Numbered from the stretch's first letter, positions 7,745 to 16,755 are shown. The stretch: DNA of 64,000 bases from Lachnospiraceae bacterium MD335 (GCA_000403335.2 KE159628.1:940315-1004314), one strand, 5' to 3'. The notes: a model not told the origin generated them from the sequence alone. Translations and numbers: made by a program.

Positions 7745-8212
7745 ATGACAGGAAATACGATAGGAATAATGCTTGCCGTTATTGCGGGAATTGCAATTGC
7801 AGCGGCGGCAGGCATAGCGCTTTGCAGGCGGTTTCGCAGAAATGTGCGGGCACATGCATTGGATCATATGGAAGGGCTGGAGTTTGAGTATTATTGCGCG
7901 GACTTGCTTGCCGCAAACGGATTTATTGAGGTGGAAGTGACAAAAGGAAGCGGTGATTACGGGATTGATATTCTTGCGGAAAAGGACGGCGTGACGTATG
8001 CGGTGCAGTGTAAACGGTATACGGGACTTGTGGGCGTAAAGGCGGTGCAGGAAGCGTATGCGGGGCGCGATTATTATGACAGAATGGTAGGCGCGGTGAT
8101 GACGAACCAGTATTTCACAAGGCCGGCGGCTGAGGCGGCGAGAAAGCTTAAGATATTGATGTGGGACAGGGACTATATTGAATTTTTGGAGGATAATGAA
8201 GATGGACGCTGA
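7745..8212 (+). CDS. Membrane-anchored Mrr-like restriction endonuclease domain protein
   Basis: 155 aa. One N-terminal transmembrane segment (residues 5-27) is followed by a PD-(D/E)XK fold of the Mrr_cat type: LEFEYYCADLLAANGF, then GSGDYGIDILAEKDG and YAVQCKRY, which supply the catalytic D and QxK pair. Proteins of this small membrane-anchored class occur widely in Firmicutes with no settled role; cleavage of modified or foreign DNA is suggested by the fold only. Its 3' end overlaps the next gene by 11 bp. Confidence 0.8.
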   Translation: MTGNTIGIMLAVIAGIAIAAAAGIALCRRFRRNVRAHALDHMEGLEFEYYCADLLAANGFIEVEVTKGSGDYGIDILAEKDGVTYAVQCKRYTGLVGVKAVQEAYAGRDYYDRMVGAVMTNQYFTRPAAEAARKLKILMWDRDYIEFLEDNEDGR

Positions 8213-8960
8213 TGAAATATTGTTTAAAAAGCGGCTTGCGGAGCTTGCGAATAAGGCGTATACGGACAGCCGGTATTTGTTTACGGGCTTTTTGTCACTT
8301 GCGGAACAGAATGTATATTATCAGATGGAGCGGGAGCTTTCTTATGTTCCGGTGACAGCTTTTGGCGGCACGGCGGACTGTGAGCGGGTGATGCTGCGAT
8401 TTGGCGATAAGGCGCTTTGCGGTTATGAGGAGTCGTTTCCGATTGCGTGTGTGGAAATTGCGCCGCTTGTCGAAAAGTTTGGGGAGGAGCTGACCCATAG
8501 GGATTATTTGGGGGCGCTGATGAACCTGGGAATTGAGCGCGCAACGTTTGGGGATATTGTGATTGTGGGAAAACATGCGTTTTTGTTTTGCACGGAGAAG
8601 ATGTCTTCTTATATTATGGAGGCGTTGGATAAGGTACGGCATACGAGTGTCCGGTGCCAGATTGCAGAGGAGGCGCCCGAAAGTACGGTTACGAGGCTGG
8701 AGCGGAGGACGTTTCAGGTGAATGCGGCGCGGGCGGACAGTGTGATTGCAAAGCTGTACAATCTGTCGCGCAGTGAGAGCGTGGAGCTGTTCCGAGCAAA
8801 GAAGGTGTTTGTGAACAGCAGATTGAATGAGAATAACAGCGGGCAGTTGAAGCCCGGAGATAAAGTTTCTGTCAGAGGGTTTGGGCGTTTTGTGTTTGTT
8901 GGCGTATCGGGTGAAACCCGTAAGGGGAAACTGAATGTGGAGGCGGATTTGTATTGCTGA
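8202..8960 (+). CDS. ylmH: YlmH-family S4 RNA-binding protein
   Basis: 252 aa. The N-terminal two thirds matches the YlmH type (FTGFLSLAEQNVYYQMEREL, FGDKALCGYEESFPIACVEI). The C-terminal S4 domain (about residues 175-252) shows FQVNAARADSVIAKLYNLSRS and VNSRLNENNSGQLKPGDKVS. Family members bind ribosomes or stalled peptidyl-tRNA complexes. The ATG at 8202 is 9 nt after GGAGG (8188-8192); an earlier ATG at 8196 is too close. Overlap with the preceding nuclease gene suggests translational coupling. The usual sepF/divIVA neighbours are absent. Confidence 0.85.
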   Translation: MDADEILFKKRLAELANKAYTDSRYLFTGFLSLAEQNVYYQMERELSYVPVTAFGGTADCERVMLRFGDKALCGYEESFPIACVEIAPLVEKFGEELTHRDYLGALMNLGIERATFGDIVIVGKHAFLFCTEKMSSYIMEALDKVRHTSVRCQIAEEAPESTVTRLERRTFQVNAARADSVIAKLYNLSRSESVELFRAKKVFVNSRLNENNSGQLKPGDKVSVRGFGRFVFVGVSGETRKGKLNVEADLYC

Positions 8961-9016
8961 ATTTTGCGGGGCAGGATGGCGTTGTAAATGCACGGGATTT
9001 TAGGTAATAGTTCAGT

Positions 9017-9047
9017 CAGGGACTTTGCACTGGCTGCAAAGTCCCTG
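9017..9047. other. Perfect 12-bp hairpin without a T tail
   Basis: CAGGGACTTTGC (9017-9028) and GCAAAGTCCCTG (9036-9047) flank a 7-nt loop. Neither strand has a T run, so it is not a standard terminator. It lies 57 bp after the S4 gene and 100 bp before the AAA/nuclease gene. Confidence 0.5.
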
Positions 9048-9147
9048 AAATAACGTATAGGTAGAGATTTTAGGGGTTACCTGTTGTGACTGTCTTGTTA
9101 ATTTGTACTGTTTCACATATAATGGAGTGTAGGGGAGGTTAGAGCGT

Positions 9148-10725
9148 ATGGGAATTTATTTAAATCCGGATAATAAGGGGTTTCGCCAGGCAATTCGCTC
9201 TGAAATCTATGTGGATAAGACGGGCATGATAAAATATACAAACAAATGTTTAAACACGGAGCAGAAATATATCTGCGTAAGCAGACCGCGGAGATTCGGG
9301 AAGTCAATGGCGCTTAAGATGCTTGCGGCGTATTACAGCCGAGGGTGTGATTCGGCGGAGTTGTTTCAAGGGTATGCAATTAAACGGGATAAAACCTTTT
9401 TGGAGCATTTGAACCAATATGATGTGATTTTCCTGAATATGCAGCAGTTTCTGATACGGGCAAAAAATCAGGAAGTGACGGAATATCTTGAGCGGGTTGT
9501 GATTGCGGAAATCCGCAAGGCGTATGGGGAGTTGTTTCCAGAGGAGGAAACAATTCTTGCCGCTGTTTTGGAGCAGATTTATGCGGAAACGGGGAAGGAG
9601 TTTGTTTTCCTGATAGACGAATGGGACTGTGTGATGCGTGAGCGGCAGGAGTCGGAGGAGCTGCAGAAGCAGTATCTTGATTTTCTGCGCAATCTTTTGA
9701 AAGATCAGTCGTATGTGGCGCTTGCGTATATGACGGGGATTTTGCCGGTTAAGAAGTATGGTGTGCATTCGGCGCTGAATATGTTTTCGGAGTATTCCAT
9801 GACGGACCAGTACGCATTGGGGGAATATACAGGTTTTACGGAGCGGGAAGTAAAAGAGCTGTGCGCACGGTTTAACATGGATTTTGTGGAAACGGGCAGT
9901 TGGTATGACGGATATATGCTTACGGAATTTCGGCATGTATATAATCCGAAATCGGTGGTCGAGGCAATGCGCCGTCATAAATTTTCGAATTACTGGACTT
10001 CCACGGAGACATATGATGCGTTAAAACCTTACATGGAAATGAATTTTGACGGACTGCGTTCGGACATTGTGCGGATGCTTGGCGGGGAATGTATCAAGGT
10101 AAATACGTTGAGCTTTCAAAATGACATGCGCAATTTTAGGACGAAGGACGATGTGCTTACGCTGTTGATTCATTTGGGATATCTTGCTTACGATTCGGAA
10201 AACGAAGAGGCATTTATTCCCAATAAGGAAATTATCAGGGAATTTGAAAATGCGATGAGTGTGGGCGGCTGGCAGGAGGTTATGCGTGTATTAAAGGCAT
10301 CGGAAAGGCTGCTCGAAGATACGCTCAATGGTGACGGACAACGTGTTGCCGAGGCATTGGACAAGGCGTATACAGAGGTCGCATCCATTCTTACGTATAA
10401 TGACGAAAACTCGTTGAGTTGTGCAATCGGCCTTGCATATTACAGCGCGCGCAAGGATTACAGATTAATCAGGGAGTTTCCGACGGGGCGCGGCTTTGCG
10501 GACGTTGTTTTTCTCCCGCTTCCGCATACGGATAAACCGGCATTGGTGGTAGAGCTGAAATACGACAAAACAGTTGAAACGGCAATGAAACAAATCAAGG
10601 ACAGACATTACACGCAGGCGCTTGAGAGGTACTGTGGTGAGATTTTACTTGTCGGGATTAATTATAATAAGGAGAATGCCAATAAGCCGCACACCTGTGC
10701 AATAGAAAAGGTGAATTGGCGGTAA
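9148..10725 (+). CDS. AAA-ATPase-like protein with C-terminal PD-(D/E)XK nuclease domain (DUF1703 type)
   Basis: 525 aa. The N-terminus is the AAA-ATPase_like domain: NPDNKGFRQAIRSEIYVDKTGMI, a degenerate P-loop PRRFGKSMALKML near residue 50, and FLIDEWD near 155. The C-terminus, about 420-525, holds a PD-(D/E)XK nuclease core (GFADVVFLPL, ALVVELKYDKTVETAMKQIKDRHY). The family is abundant and often multicopy in gut Firmicutes and Bacteroidetes; its role is unproven, with mobile or defence functions proposed. The start follows GGGGAGG at 9 nt. It is flanked by a hairpin and a tandem repeat array, which fits a mobile history. Confidence 0.85.
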   Translation: MGIYLNPDNKGFRQAIRSEIYVDKTGMIKYTNKCLNTEQKYICVSRPRRFGKSMALKMLAAYYSRGCDSAELFQGYAIKRDKTFLEHLNQYDVIFLNMQQFLIRAKNQEVTEYLERVVIAEIRKAYGELFPEEETILAAVLEQIYAETGKEFVFLIDEWDCVMRERQESEELQKQYLDFLRNLLKDQSYVALAYMTGILPVKKYGVHSALNMFSEYSMTDQYALGEYTGFTEREVKELCARFNMDFVETGSWYDGYMLTEFRHVYNPKSVVEAMRRHKFSNYWTSTETYDALKPYMEMNFDGLRSDIVRMLGGECIKVNTLSFQNDMRNFRTKDDVLTLLIHLGYLAYDSENEEAFIPNKEIIREFENAMSVGGWQEVMRVLKASERLLEDTLNGDGQRVAEALDKAYTEVASILTYNDENSLSCAIGLAYYSARKDYRLIREFPTGRGFADVVFLPLPHTDKPALVVELKYDKTVETAMKQIKDRHYTQALERYCGEILLVGINYNKENANKPHTCAIEKVNWR

Positions 10726-10754
10726 AAGCTGTTGCATTCATTTTGTATAATTGA

Positions 10755-10959
10755 TATAATGTCGATAGACATTATACACGCCCGAATGGGCATAAACTTC
10801 CATAATTGCGAAGTAATTATGGTATAATGTCGATAGACATTATACATGCCCGAATGGGCATAAACTTCCATAATTGCGAAGTAATTATGGTATAATGTCG
10901 ATAGACATCATACACGCCCGAATGGGCATAAACTTACCATAGTTGCGAAGTAACTATGA
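10755..10959 (+). repeat. Three tandem 68/69-bp units, each with palindromes and an extended -10
   Basis: Units start at 10755, 10823 and 10891. Each contains TATAATGTC-GATA-GACATTATA (9-bp stem), CGCCCGAATGGGC, then CCATAATT-7 nt-AATTATGG leading into the next TATAAT. The third unit has paired changes (CATAGTT/AACTATG) that keep the stem. TGnTATAAT extended -10 boxes occur at 10752, 10820, 10888 and 10957. It occupies most of the gap between the AAA/nuclease gene and the FGGY kinase gene. Confidence 0.8.
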
Positions 10960-10997
10960 TATAATAGGGGCAGAGCGTGACAGATATTTTGTGCATA

Positions 10998-11025
10998 TTG
11001 ACAAAATATTTGTGAAAAATATAAC
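10998..11025 (+). promoter_or_regulatory. Sigma-A-type promoter of the FGGY kinase gene
   Basis: TTGACA (10998-11003), a 16-bp spacer and TATAAC (11020-11025), with the start codon 20 bp downstream. The upstream word TTTTGTGCATATTGAC recurs with one change (TTTTGTGCATTTTGAC) at 22556-22571, before the chemoreceptor gene. Confidence 0.5.
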
Positions 11026-11045
11026 AAACAGGAGGTTAAAGTTTT

Positions 11046-12662
11046 ATGGGACTTGACGAGAACAATGCGGTTGCAAAGAGCGCGATTGAGAGCGGTAAAA
11101 CTGCGCTCGGCATTGAGTTTGGTTCGACCCGCATCAAGGCGGTGCTGATTGACGAAAATCAAGAGGTAATTGCGGTTGGAAACCATGATTGGGAAAATCA
11201 GTTGGAAAACAACATTTGGACGTACAGTCTTGATGCGATTTGGAAGGGGCTTCAGGACTGTTATCAGGATTTGGCAGGACAGGTGAAGGACAAGTACGGC
11301 ATTCCAATCAAGACGATTGGCTCCATTGGATTTAGCGCCATGATGCATGGGTACATGGCATTTGATAAGAATGATGAGCTGCTGGTGCCGTTTCGGACGT
11401 GGAGAAACACGATTACGCAGGACGCAAGCGAAAAGCTTACAAGCCTATTTAACTACCACATTCCCCAAAGATGGAGCATTGCGCATCTCTATCAGGCGAT
11501 TTTGAATGGTGAGGAGCATGTGGGCAGTGTTACGTTTTTTACGACGCTTGCAGGTTTTATTCACTGGAAATTGAGCGGTGAAAAGGTGCTCGGGGTTGGG
11601 GATGCTTCAGGTATGTTCCCGATTGACATTGACACAAAAGACTTTAATGAGAAAATGATTGCGCAGTTTGACGCGCTTGTGGCAGATAAAAATTTCAGTT
11701 GGAAGCTTGCGGATATTCTTCCGAAGGTGCTGATTTCAGGCGATAAAGCGGGAACGCTTACGACGGAGGGCGCAAAGCTGCTTGACGTGACGGGTACGCT
11801 GCAGGCAGGCGTTCCGATGTGTCCGCCGGAGGGCGACGCGGGTACGGGTATGGTTGCGACGAACAGTGTGGCGCAGAGGACGGGTAATATTTCCGCAGGA
11901 ACTTCCGTGTTTGCGATGGCGGTTTTGGAGAAAGATTTGTCAAAGTCGTATGACGAGCTTGACCTTGTGACGACGCCGGACGGCAGTTTGGTTGCAATGG
12001 TGCACTGCAATAACTGTACTTCTGATTTGAATGCGTGGGTAAATATTTTTAAAGAATTCCAAGAGGCAATGGGACAGAAAACCGATATGAACGAGTTGTA
12101 CGGAACGCTTTACAGGAAGGCGCTTGAGGGCGACGCGGACTGCGGCGGACTGTTGGCATACGGTTACTTTTCGGGTGAGCATGTGACGGGCTTTGCCGAG
12201 GGCAGACCGCTCTTTGTGCGCACACCGGACGCGAAATTCAGCCTGGCGAATTTTATGCGCGTGAACTTGTTTACGGCGCTTGGCGCGATTAAGATTGGTA
12301 TGGATATTTTGTTCAAGCAGGAGCATGTGACGCTGGATGAACTTTTAGGACATGGCGGACTGTTTAAGACAGAAGGCGTGGGTCAAAAGGTCGTTGCGGC
12401 AGCTGTGAACGTGCCTGTTTCCGTGATGAAAACAGCGGGCGAGGGCGGCGCATGGGGCATTGCGGTGCTTGCGAATTATATGGCAACAAAAGGAGCGGAC
12501 GAGTCGCTGAGCGATTACCTGAACAATAAGGTATTTGCGGACGAGGAGTCTGTGCGTATGGAGCCGGATGCGAAGGACGTGGCAGGTTTTGAGACGTTTA
12601 TTGAGCGGTATAAGAAAGGGCTTGTGATTGAGCGCGCAGCATGTGAAGGGCTTCTAAGTTAG
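11046..12662 (+). CDS. FGGY-family carbohydrate kinase, probably an L-ribulokinase-like enzyme
   Basis: 538 aa, in the length range of FGGY kinases. The N-terminal actin-like domain starts [17 protein letters not shown] (phosphate motif). [14 protein letters not shown] carries substrate-pocket residues. The C-terminal domain includes [15 protein letters not shown] and [25 protein letters not shown]. It is followed by araD and a split transketolase, so phosphorylation of L-ribulose (or a related ketopentose) feeding the pentose phosphate pathway is the best inference. It differs from classical AraB, and sugar specificity cannot be read from sequence. The start follows AGGAGG at 11029. Confidence 0.75.
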   Translation: MGLDENNAVAKSAIESGKTALGIEFGSTRIKAVLIDENQEVIAVGNHDWENQLENNIWTYSLDAIWKGLQDCYQDLAGQVKDKYGIPIKTIGSIGFSAMMHGYMAFDKNDELLVPFRTWRNTITQDASEKLTSLFNYHIPQRWSIAHLYQAILNGEEHVGSVTFFTTLAGFIHWKLSGEKVLGVGDASGMFPIDIDTKDFNEKMIAQFDALVADKNFSWKLADILPKVLISGDKAGTLTTEGAKLLDVTGTLQAGVPMCPPEGDAGTGMVATNSVAQRTGNISAGTSVFAMAVLEKDLSKSYDELDLVTTPDGSLVAMVHCNNCTSDLNAWVNIFKEFQEAMGQKTDMNELYGTLYRKALEGDADCGGLLAYGYFSGEHVTGFAEGRPLFVRTPDAKFSLANFMRVNLFTALGAIKIGMDILFKQEHVTLDELLGHGGLFKTEGVGQKVVAAAVNVPVSVMKTAGEGGAWGIAVLANYMATKGADESLSDYLNNKVFADEESVRMEPDAKDVAGFETFIERYKKGLVIERAACEGLLS

Positions 12663-12700
12663 CAAAAGACGCTGACTAAAAAGCGCTAAGTCACATGCTC

Positions 12701-12738
12701 AACGAATGCAAATCTAACAAGTTTGCTTTGTATTCGTT
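12701..12738. other. Hairpin between the kinase gene and araD
   Basis: AACGAATGCAAA (12701-12712) pairs with TTTGTATTCGTT (12727-12738) with one G-T. An alternative inner stem GCAAA/TTTGC (12708-12712, 12722-12726) uses the same left arm. There is no T run, so it may be an mRNA-processing or stability element. Confidence 0.4.
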
Positions 12739-12782
12739 CGGGTAACGGAAGATATGGAAGTCTAGGAAAGGGGTTCAGACAT

Positions 12783-13481
12783 ATGCTGGAAGAATTAAAG
12801 AAAAAGGTGTATGAGGCGAATATGGATTTGCCGAAGTACGGTCTTGTGACGTTTACGTGGGGAAACGTGAGCGCGATTGACCGTGAGAGCGGACTGTTCG
12901 TCATCAAGCCAAGCGGTGTTGACTATGATTTGCTCAAACCCGAGGACATGGTTGTTATGGATTTAGAGGGCAACAGAGTTGAGGGAAAATATAATCCGTC
13001 GTCCGATACACCGACACATTTGGAGCTTTACAAGGCGTTTCCCGAAATTGGCGGCGTTGTGCACACGCACAGTACATACGCCACAAGCTGGGCACAGTCG
13101 GGGAGGTCTATTCCTTGCTATGGTACGACACACGCGGACTATATGTACGGGGAAATTCCGTGCGCGCGTGTGCTGACGCAGGAGGAAATTGACGGCGGCT
13201 ACGAGAAGAATACGGGAACGCTGATTATCGAAACATTTAAGGATAAGGATGTTATGGCAGTTCCTGCAGTGCTTTGCAAAAATCACGGACCGTTCGCGTG
13301 GGGCAAGGACGCGAAGGAGGCGGTACATAATGCCGTTGTGCTTGAGGAAGTCGCAAAAATGGCGCTTTTTACGGAGCAGCTGAATGCGGACGTGGAACCT
13401 GCTCCGCAGCGGATACAGGATAAGCATTATTACAGAAAGCATGGCGCCAATGCGTACTATGGAAATAAGGTGGAAGATTGA
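12783..13481 (+). CDS. araD: L-ribulose-5-phosphate 4-epimerase
   Basis: 232 aa, matching AraD. It interconverts L-ribulose 5-phosphate and D-xylulose 5-phosphate by a zinc-dependent class II aldolase-type mechanism. Metal-ligand histidines are visible in [16 protein letters not shown] and later [17 protein letters not shown]. The N-terminus ([29 protein letters not shown]) and C-terminus ([14 protein letters not shown]) are diagnostic. The ATG at 12783 follows AAAGGGG; the frame is open 60 bp further upstream without a better site. The product, xylulose 5-phosphate, is a substrate of the transketolase encoded next. Confidence 0.94.
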   Translation: MLEELKKKVYEANMDLPKYGLVTFTWGNVSAIDRESGLFVIKPSGVDYDLLKPEDMVVMDLEGNRVEGKYNPSSDTPTHLELYKAFPEIGGVVHTHSTYATSWAQSGRSIPCYGTTHADYMYGEIPCARVLTQEEIDGGYEKNTGTLIIETFKDKDVMAVPAVLCKNHGPFAWGKDAKEAVHNAVVLEEVAKMALFTEQLNADVEPAPQRIQDKHYYRKHGANAYYGNKVED

Positions 13482-13518
13482 TGTTTTTTTGACAATTTTC
13501 CAATATATTAATGTGAGG

Positions 13519-13595
13519 TACTGTGAAAAATAAATTGTTCACAGAGCAAATATGTGCGAGGGCACAGATTCGCAGGCTTTAATAAAGAATGGAGG
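13519..13595 (+). repeat. Two-hairpin leader element, copy at the transketolase gene
   Basis: Hairpin 1 is CTGTGAA (13521-13527) with TTCACAG (13538-13544). Hairpin 2 is GCAAATATGTGC (13546-13557) with GCACAGATTCGC (13562-13573), 10 of 12 paired, loop GAGG, then GCAGGC and, 20 bp later, the GGAGG ribosome site. It is strongly similar to 20014-20088, and hairpin 2 is similar to that at 4313-4340. Confidence 0.65.
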
Positions 13596-13604
13596 TAGTT
13601 TAAC

Positions 13605-14438
13605 ATGACAAATTTGGAACTTCAAAGAGCAGCAAATGAAGTTCGTAAAGGCATCGTCACAGGTGTTCATGCGGCAAAGGCGGGACATCCGGGCGGTTCC
13701 TTATCGGCAGCGGATATTTTTACATATCTATATTTCGAGGAAATGAACATTGATCCGAAGGACCCGAAGAAAGCAGACAGAGACCGTTTTGTTCTCTCAA
13801 AGGGACACACGGCTCCGGGGCTGTATTCGGCGCTTGCAAACCGCGGATTTTTCCCGGTTGAAGATTTGGTGACGTTAAGAAAGCTTGGCTCTTATTTACA
13901 GGGACATCCCTGTATGCAGCATGTGCCGGGTGTTGACATGTCGTCAGGATCGCTTGGACAGGGCATTTCCGTTGCGTGCGGTATGGCGCTTGGCGCAAAG
14001 ATGTCGAATGCGGATTATCGTGTATACACGCTGCTTGGCGACGGCGAGATTGAGGAAGGACAGGTTTGGGAGGCTTCAATGTTTGCGGGGCATAGAAAGC
14101 TTGACAATCTCTGTGTGATTGTAGATAACAATGGTTTGCAGATTGACGGCAAGATTGAGGATGTATGCTCACCTTATCCGATTGACAAGAAATTTGAGGC
14201 GTTTAATTTCCATGTGATTAATCTTGATGACGCGCATGATTTTGATAAAATTCGTGCCGCTTTTAAGGAGGCAAGGGAGACGAAGGGAATGCCGACGGCG
14301 ATTATTGCACATTCATTAAAGGGTAAGGGCGTATCCTTTATGGAAGGAAATGTTGACTGGCACGGTAAGGCTCCGAACGACGAGGAGTATGCTGTTGCTA
14401 TGGCGGATTTAGAGAAAATCGCGCAGCAATTAGCGTAG
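13605..14438 (+). CDS. Transketolase, N-terminal (TPP-binding) subunit
   Basis: 277 aa, the first half of a split transketolase. It binds thiamine diphosphate: GDGEIEEGQVWEASMFAG through VDNNGLQ is the GDG-X-NN motif. Substrate-contact residues are seen in KAGHPGGSLSAAD and LSKGHTAPGLYSALANRG. With the next gene it transfers two-carbon units between pentose and other sugar phosphates in the cytoplasm. The ribosome site GGAGG lies at 13591. The gene is headed by the two-hairpin leader, which separates it from the araD operon. Confidence 0.94.
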   Translation: MTNLELQRAANEVRKGIVTGVHAAKAGHPGGSLSAADIFTYLYFEEMNIDPKDPKKADRDRFVLSKGHTAPGLYSALANRGFFPVEDLVTLRKLGSYLQGHPCMQHVPGVDMSSGSLGQGISVACGMALGAKMSNADYRVYTLLGDGEIEEGQVWEASMFAGHRKLDNLCVIVDNNGLQIDGKIEDVCSPYPIDKKFEAFNFHVINLDDAHDFDKIRAAFKEARETKGMPTAIIAHSLKGKGVSFMEGNVDWHGKAPNDEEYAVAMADLEKIAQQLA

Positions 14439-14460
14439 ATTGGGAAAGGAGCATAGAAAA

Positions 14461-15405
14461 ATGGCAGATGTAAAAAAGGTTGCAACAAGAGAGAGCTATG
14501 GAAATGCTCTCGTTGAAATAGGAAAAGAAAATCCGAATTTGGTCGTTCTTGACGCGGACCTTGCGGCGGCGACAAAGACAGGTGTTTTTAGAAAAGCATT
14601 TCCGGAAAGACACATTGACTGCGGTATTGCAGAGTCAAATATGGCAGGTGTGGCAGCAGGACTGTCACTTGCAGGAAAAATTCCGTTTATGAGTTCGTTT
14701 GCAATGTTTGCGGCAGGGCGTGCATTTGAGCAGGTGCGCAATTCCATCGGTTATCCGCATTTAAACGTAAAAATCGGTGCGACACATGCAGGAATTACGG
14801 TAGGTGAGGACGGTGCTTCACATCAGTGTAACGAGGATATTGCGCTGATGCGGACAATTCCGGGTATGGTTGTAATGTGTCCGGCGGATGATGTCGAGGC
14901 GAAGGCAGCAGTCCGTGCGGCTGTGGAATATGAAGGACCTGTGTATATCCGTTTCGGACGTGCGGCAGTTCCCGTGATTAACGACAGACCGGACTACAAG
15001 TTTGAGATTGGTAAGGGCACGGTTGTCAGAGAAGGAACAGATGTAACGATTGTGGCGACGGGTATCTGCGTGGACTCAGCGCTCGGAGCAGCCGAGATGC
15101 TGGAAAAGGATGGTGTAAGCGCTGAGGTTGTCAACATTTGTACGATTAAGCCGCTCGACGAGGAGGTTATTGTCAATTCCGTGAAAAAGACGGGCAAGTG
15201 TGTGACAGCGGAAGAGCATTCCGTTATTGGCGGACTTGGCAGCGCGGTTTGCGATGCGCTTTGCAAGTCGTATCCGGCGCCTGTTTATAAGATTGGTATG
15301 CAGGATACGTTCGGCGAGTCCGGTTCGGCGGCGGCTTTGATTGAGAAGTATAAGCTGGACGCAAAGGGCGTTTATGAGCAGGTGAAGGAATTTTTGAATA
15401 AATAG
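14461..15405 (+). CDS. Transketolase, C-terminal (pyrimidine-binding) subunit
   Basis: 314 aa, the second half of the split enzyme. Visible features are VLDADLAAATKTG, the glutamate motif DCGIAESNMAGVAAGLSLAG that activates TPP in the partner subunit, and the C-terminal transketolase domain (TIKPLDEEVIVNSVKKTGKCVTAEEHSVIGGLGSAV). The start at 14461 is 22 bp after the partner's stop and follows AAAGGAG. Co-translation with the first subunit is expected. A terminator closes the unit. Confidence 0.94.
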   Translation: MADVKKVATRESYGNALVEIGKENPNLVVLDADLAAATKTGVFRKAFPERHIDCGIAESNMAGVAAGLSLAGKIPFMSSFAMFAAGRAFEQVRNSIGYPHLNVKIGATHAGITVGEDGASHQCNEDIALMRTIPGMVVMCPADDVEAKAAVRAAVEYEGPVYIRFGRAAVPVINDRPDYKFEIGKGTVVREGTDVTIVATGICVDSALGAAEMLEKDGVSAEVVNICTIKPLDEEVIVNSVKKTGKCVTAEEHSVIGGLGSAVCDALCKSYPAPVYKIGMQDTFGESGSAAALIEKYKLDAKGVYEQVKEFLNK

Positions 15406-15425
15406 GTCTGAAATGACGTTGACTG

Positions 15426-15459
15426 GCAGAGTCCGCTATGCTGTGGCGGGCTCTGCTTT
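15426..15459 (+). terminator. Intrinsic terminator after the transketolase genes
   Basis: GCAGAGTCCGC (15426-15436) pairs with GCGGGCTCTGC (15446-15456), one G-T, followed by TTTATT. Confidence 0.75.
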
Positions 15460-15540
15460 ATTACATGGGAAATTGGGGCTGGCGTATATTATGAGAAGTA
15501 TTAGTTGTGTGAAAAAGAGTGAAAATCAGGAGGAATATGA

Positions 15541-16674
15541 ATGAATAGTTCAAAGGTATATTTTACAACATTTAAGGCAACGGGCAGCGAGAACCTCTTG
15601 CAAAAACTGCACAGATTGATGAAAACTGCGGGATTTGAAACGATAGACTTTAAAGAGAAATATGCAGCCATTAAAATCCATTTTGGCGAGTATGGAAATC
15701 TTGCGTTTCTGCGTCCGAACTATGCGCGGGTTGTGGCGGATTACGTCAAGGAATTGGGCGGTAGGCCGTTCCTGACTGACTGTAATACGTTATATGTCGG
15801 CAGCAGGAAAAATGCGCTTGACCATTTGGAAACAGCGTATATTAACGGATTTTCACCATATCAGACAGGGTGTCATGTAATTATTGGCGACGGTTTGAAG
15901 GGAACGGACGAGGCGCTTGTGCCGATTAACGGTGAGTACGTGAAAGAGGCGAAAATCGGTCAGGCGATTATGGATGCGGATATTTTCATTTCACTGACAC
16001 ATTTCAAGGGACACGAGATGGCGGGCTTTGGCGGCACGCTGAAAAATATCGGCATGGGCTGCGGTTCAAGAGCGGGCAAAATGGAGCAGCACTGTGACGG
16101 AAAGCCGAGCGTGGATCAAAGCGGCTGTATCGGCTGCGGCGCGTGCAGCAGGATTTGTGCGCACGGTGCGCCGGTTATCACGGACGGCAAGGCGAAGATT
16201 GACCATGAGAAGTGTGTCGGCTGCGGACGTTGTCTTGCGGTTTGCCCGAAGGACGTGATTGCGGCGGATTTTTCGGATTCGATTGCCGTTTTGAATTATA
16301 AAATGGCGGAGTACAGTCTTGCGGTGTGCAAGGACAGACCATGTTTCCATGTTTCGCTGATTTGTGATGTTTCACCGAACTGTGACTGTCATGCGGAGAA
16401 TGATATTCCCATTATTCCGAATGTCGGAATGCTTGCATCGTTTGATCCTGTGGCGCTTGATCGGGCGTGTGCGGATTTGTGTAATCAGATGGAGCCTGTT
16501 GAAGACAGTATTTTGGGCGAGAATTTGAAGGAGCACGGAAATCATGAAGGCAATGCCGATGCTTCGCATGACCATTTCCATATGACGCACCCGGATACGG
16601 AATGGAAGTCGTGCATTGCACATGCGGTTAAGATTGGACTTGGTACGGACAAATACGAGTTGGTTAAGATTTGA
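15541..16674 (+). CDS. DUF362 protein with two [4Fe-4S] ferredoxin motifs
   Basis: 377 aa. An N-terminal DUF362 domain (AAIKIHFGEYGNLAFLRPNYARVVADYV, SLTHFKGHEMAGFGGTLKNIGMGCGSRAGK) is followed by two ferredoxin clusters, CIGCGACSRICA and CVGCGRCLAVCP, near residues 195-235. It continues with SFDPVALDRACADLC. A late histidine-rich segment (DASHDHFHMTHPD) could bind metal. The family is widespread in anaerobes and its reaction is unknown; an electron-transfer or iron-sulfur assembly role is plausible. Monocistronic, with a ribosome site (CAGGAGG). Confidence 0.85.
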   Translation: MNSSKVYFTTFKATGSENLLQKLHRLMKTAGFETIDFKEKYAAIKIHFGEYGNLAFLRPNYARVVADYVKELGGRPFLTDCNTLYVGSRKNALDHLETAYINGFSPYQTGCHVIIGDGLKGTDEALVPINGEYVKEAKIGQAIMDADIFISLTHFKGHEMAGFGGTLKNIGMGCGSRAGKMEQHCDGKPSVDQSGCIGCGACSRICAHGAPVITDGKAKIDHEKCVGCGRCLAVCPKDVIAADFSDSIAVLNYKMAEYSLAVCKDRPCFHVSLICDVSPNCDCHAENDIPIIPNVGMLASFDPVALDRACADLCNQMEPVEDSILGENLKEHGNHEGNADASHDHFHMTHPDTEWKSCIAHAVKIGLGTDKYELVKI

Positions 16675-16694
16675 TAATATTTTTAGAGAAAGCC

Positions 16695-16755
16695 GGCAGG
16701 GAGAGCTGCGCCATAACGCAATTTTCGTTATGGCACGACTCGTCCTGCCTTTTAT
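16695..16755 (+). terminator. Terminator between convergent genes
   Basis: Outer GGCAGG (16695-16700) pairs with CCTGCC (16744-16749). The inner stem CCATAACG pairs with CGTTATGG, and TTTTATTT follows on the plus strand. It may also work weakly for the convergent anti-sigma gene. Confidence 0.65.

Noticed and set aside
8295..8993. 232-codon minus-strand frame opposite the S4-domain gene
   Set aside because: The plus strand encodes a clear YlmH-type protein; the minus product is basic, His/Arg-rich and unlike any family.
9017..9047. Intrinsic terminator after the S4 gene
   Set aside because: The stem is strong but neither strand has a following T tract, so it is listed only as a hairpin.
10755..10959. 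Possible CRISPR array
   Set aside because: The repeats are contiguous 68-bp units without variable spacers, and no cas genes are near.
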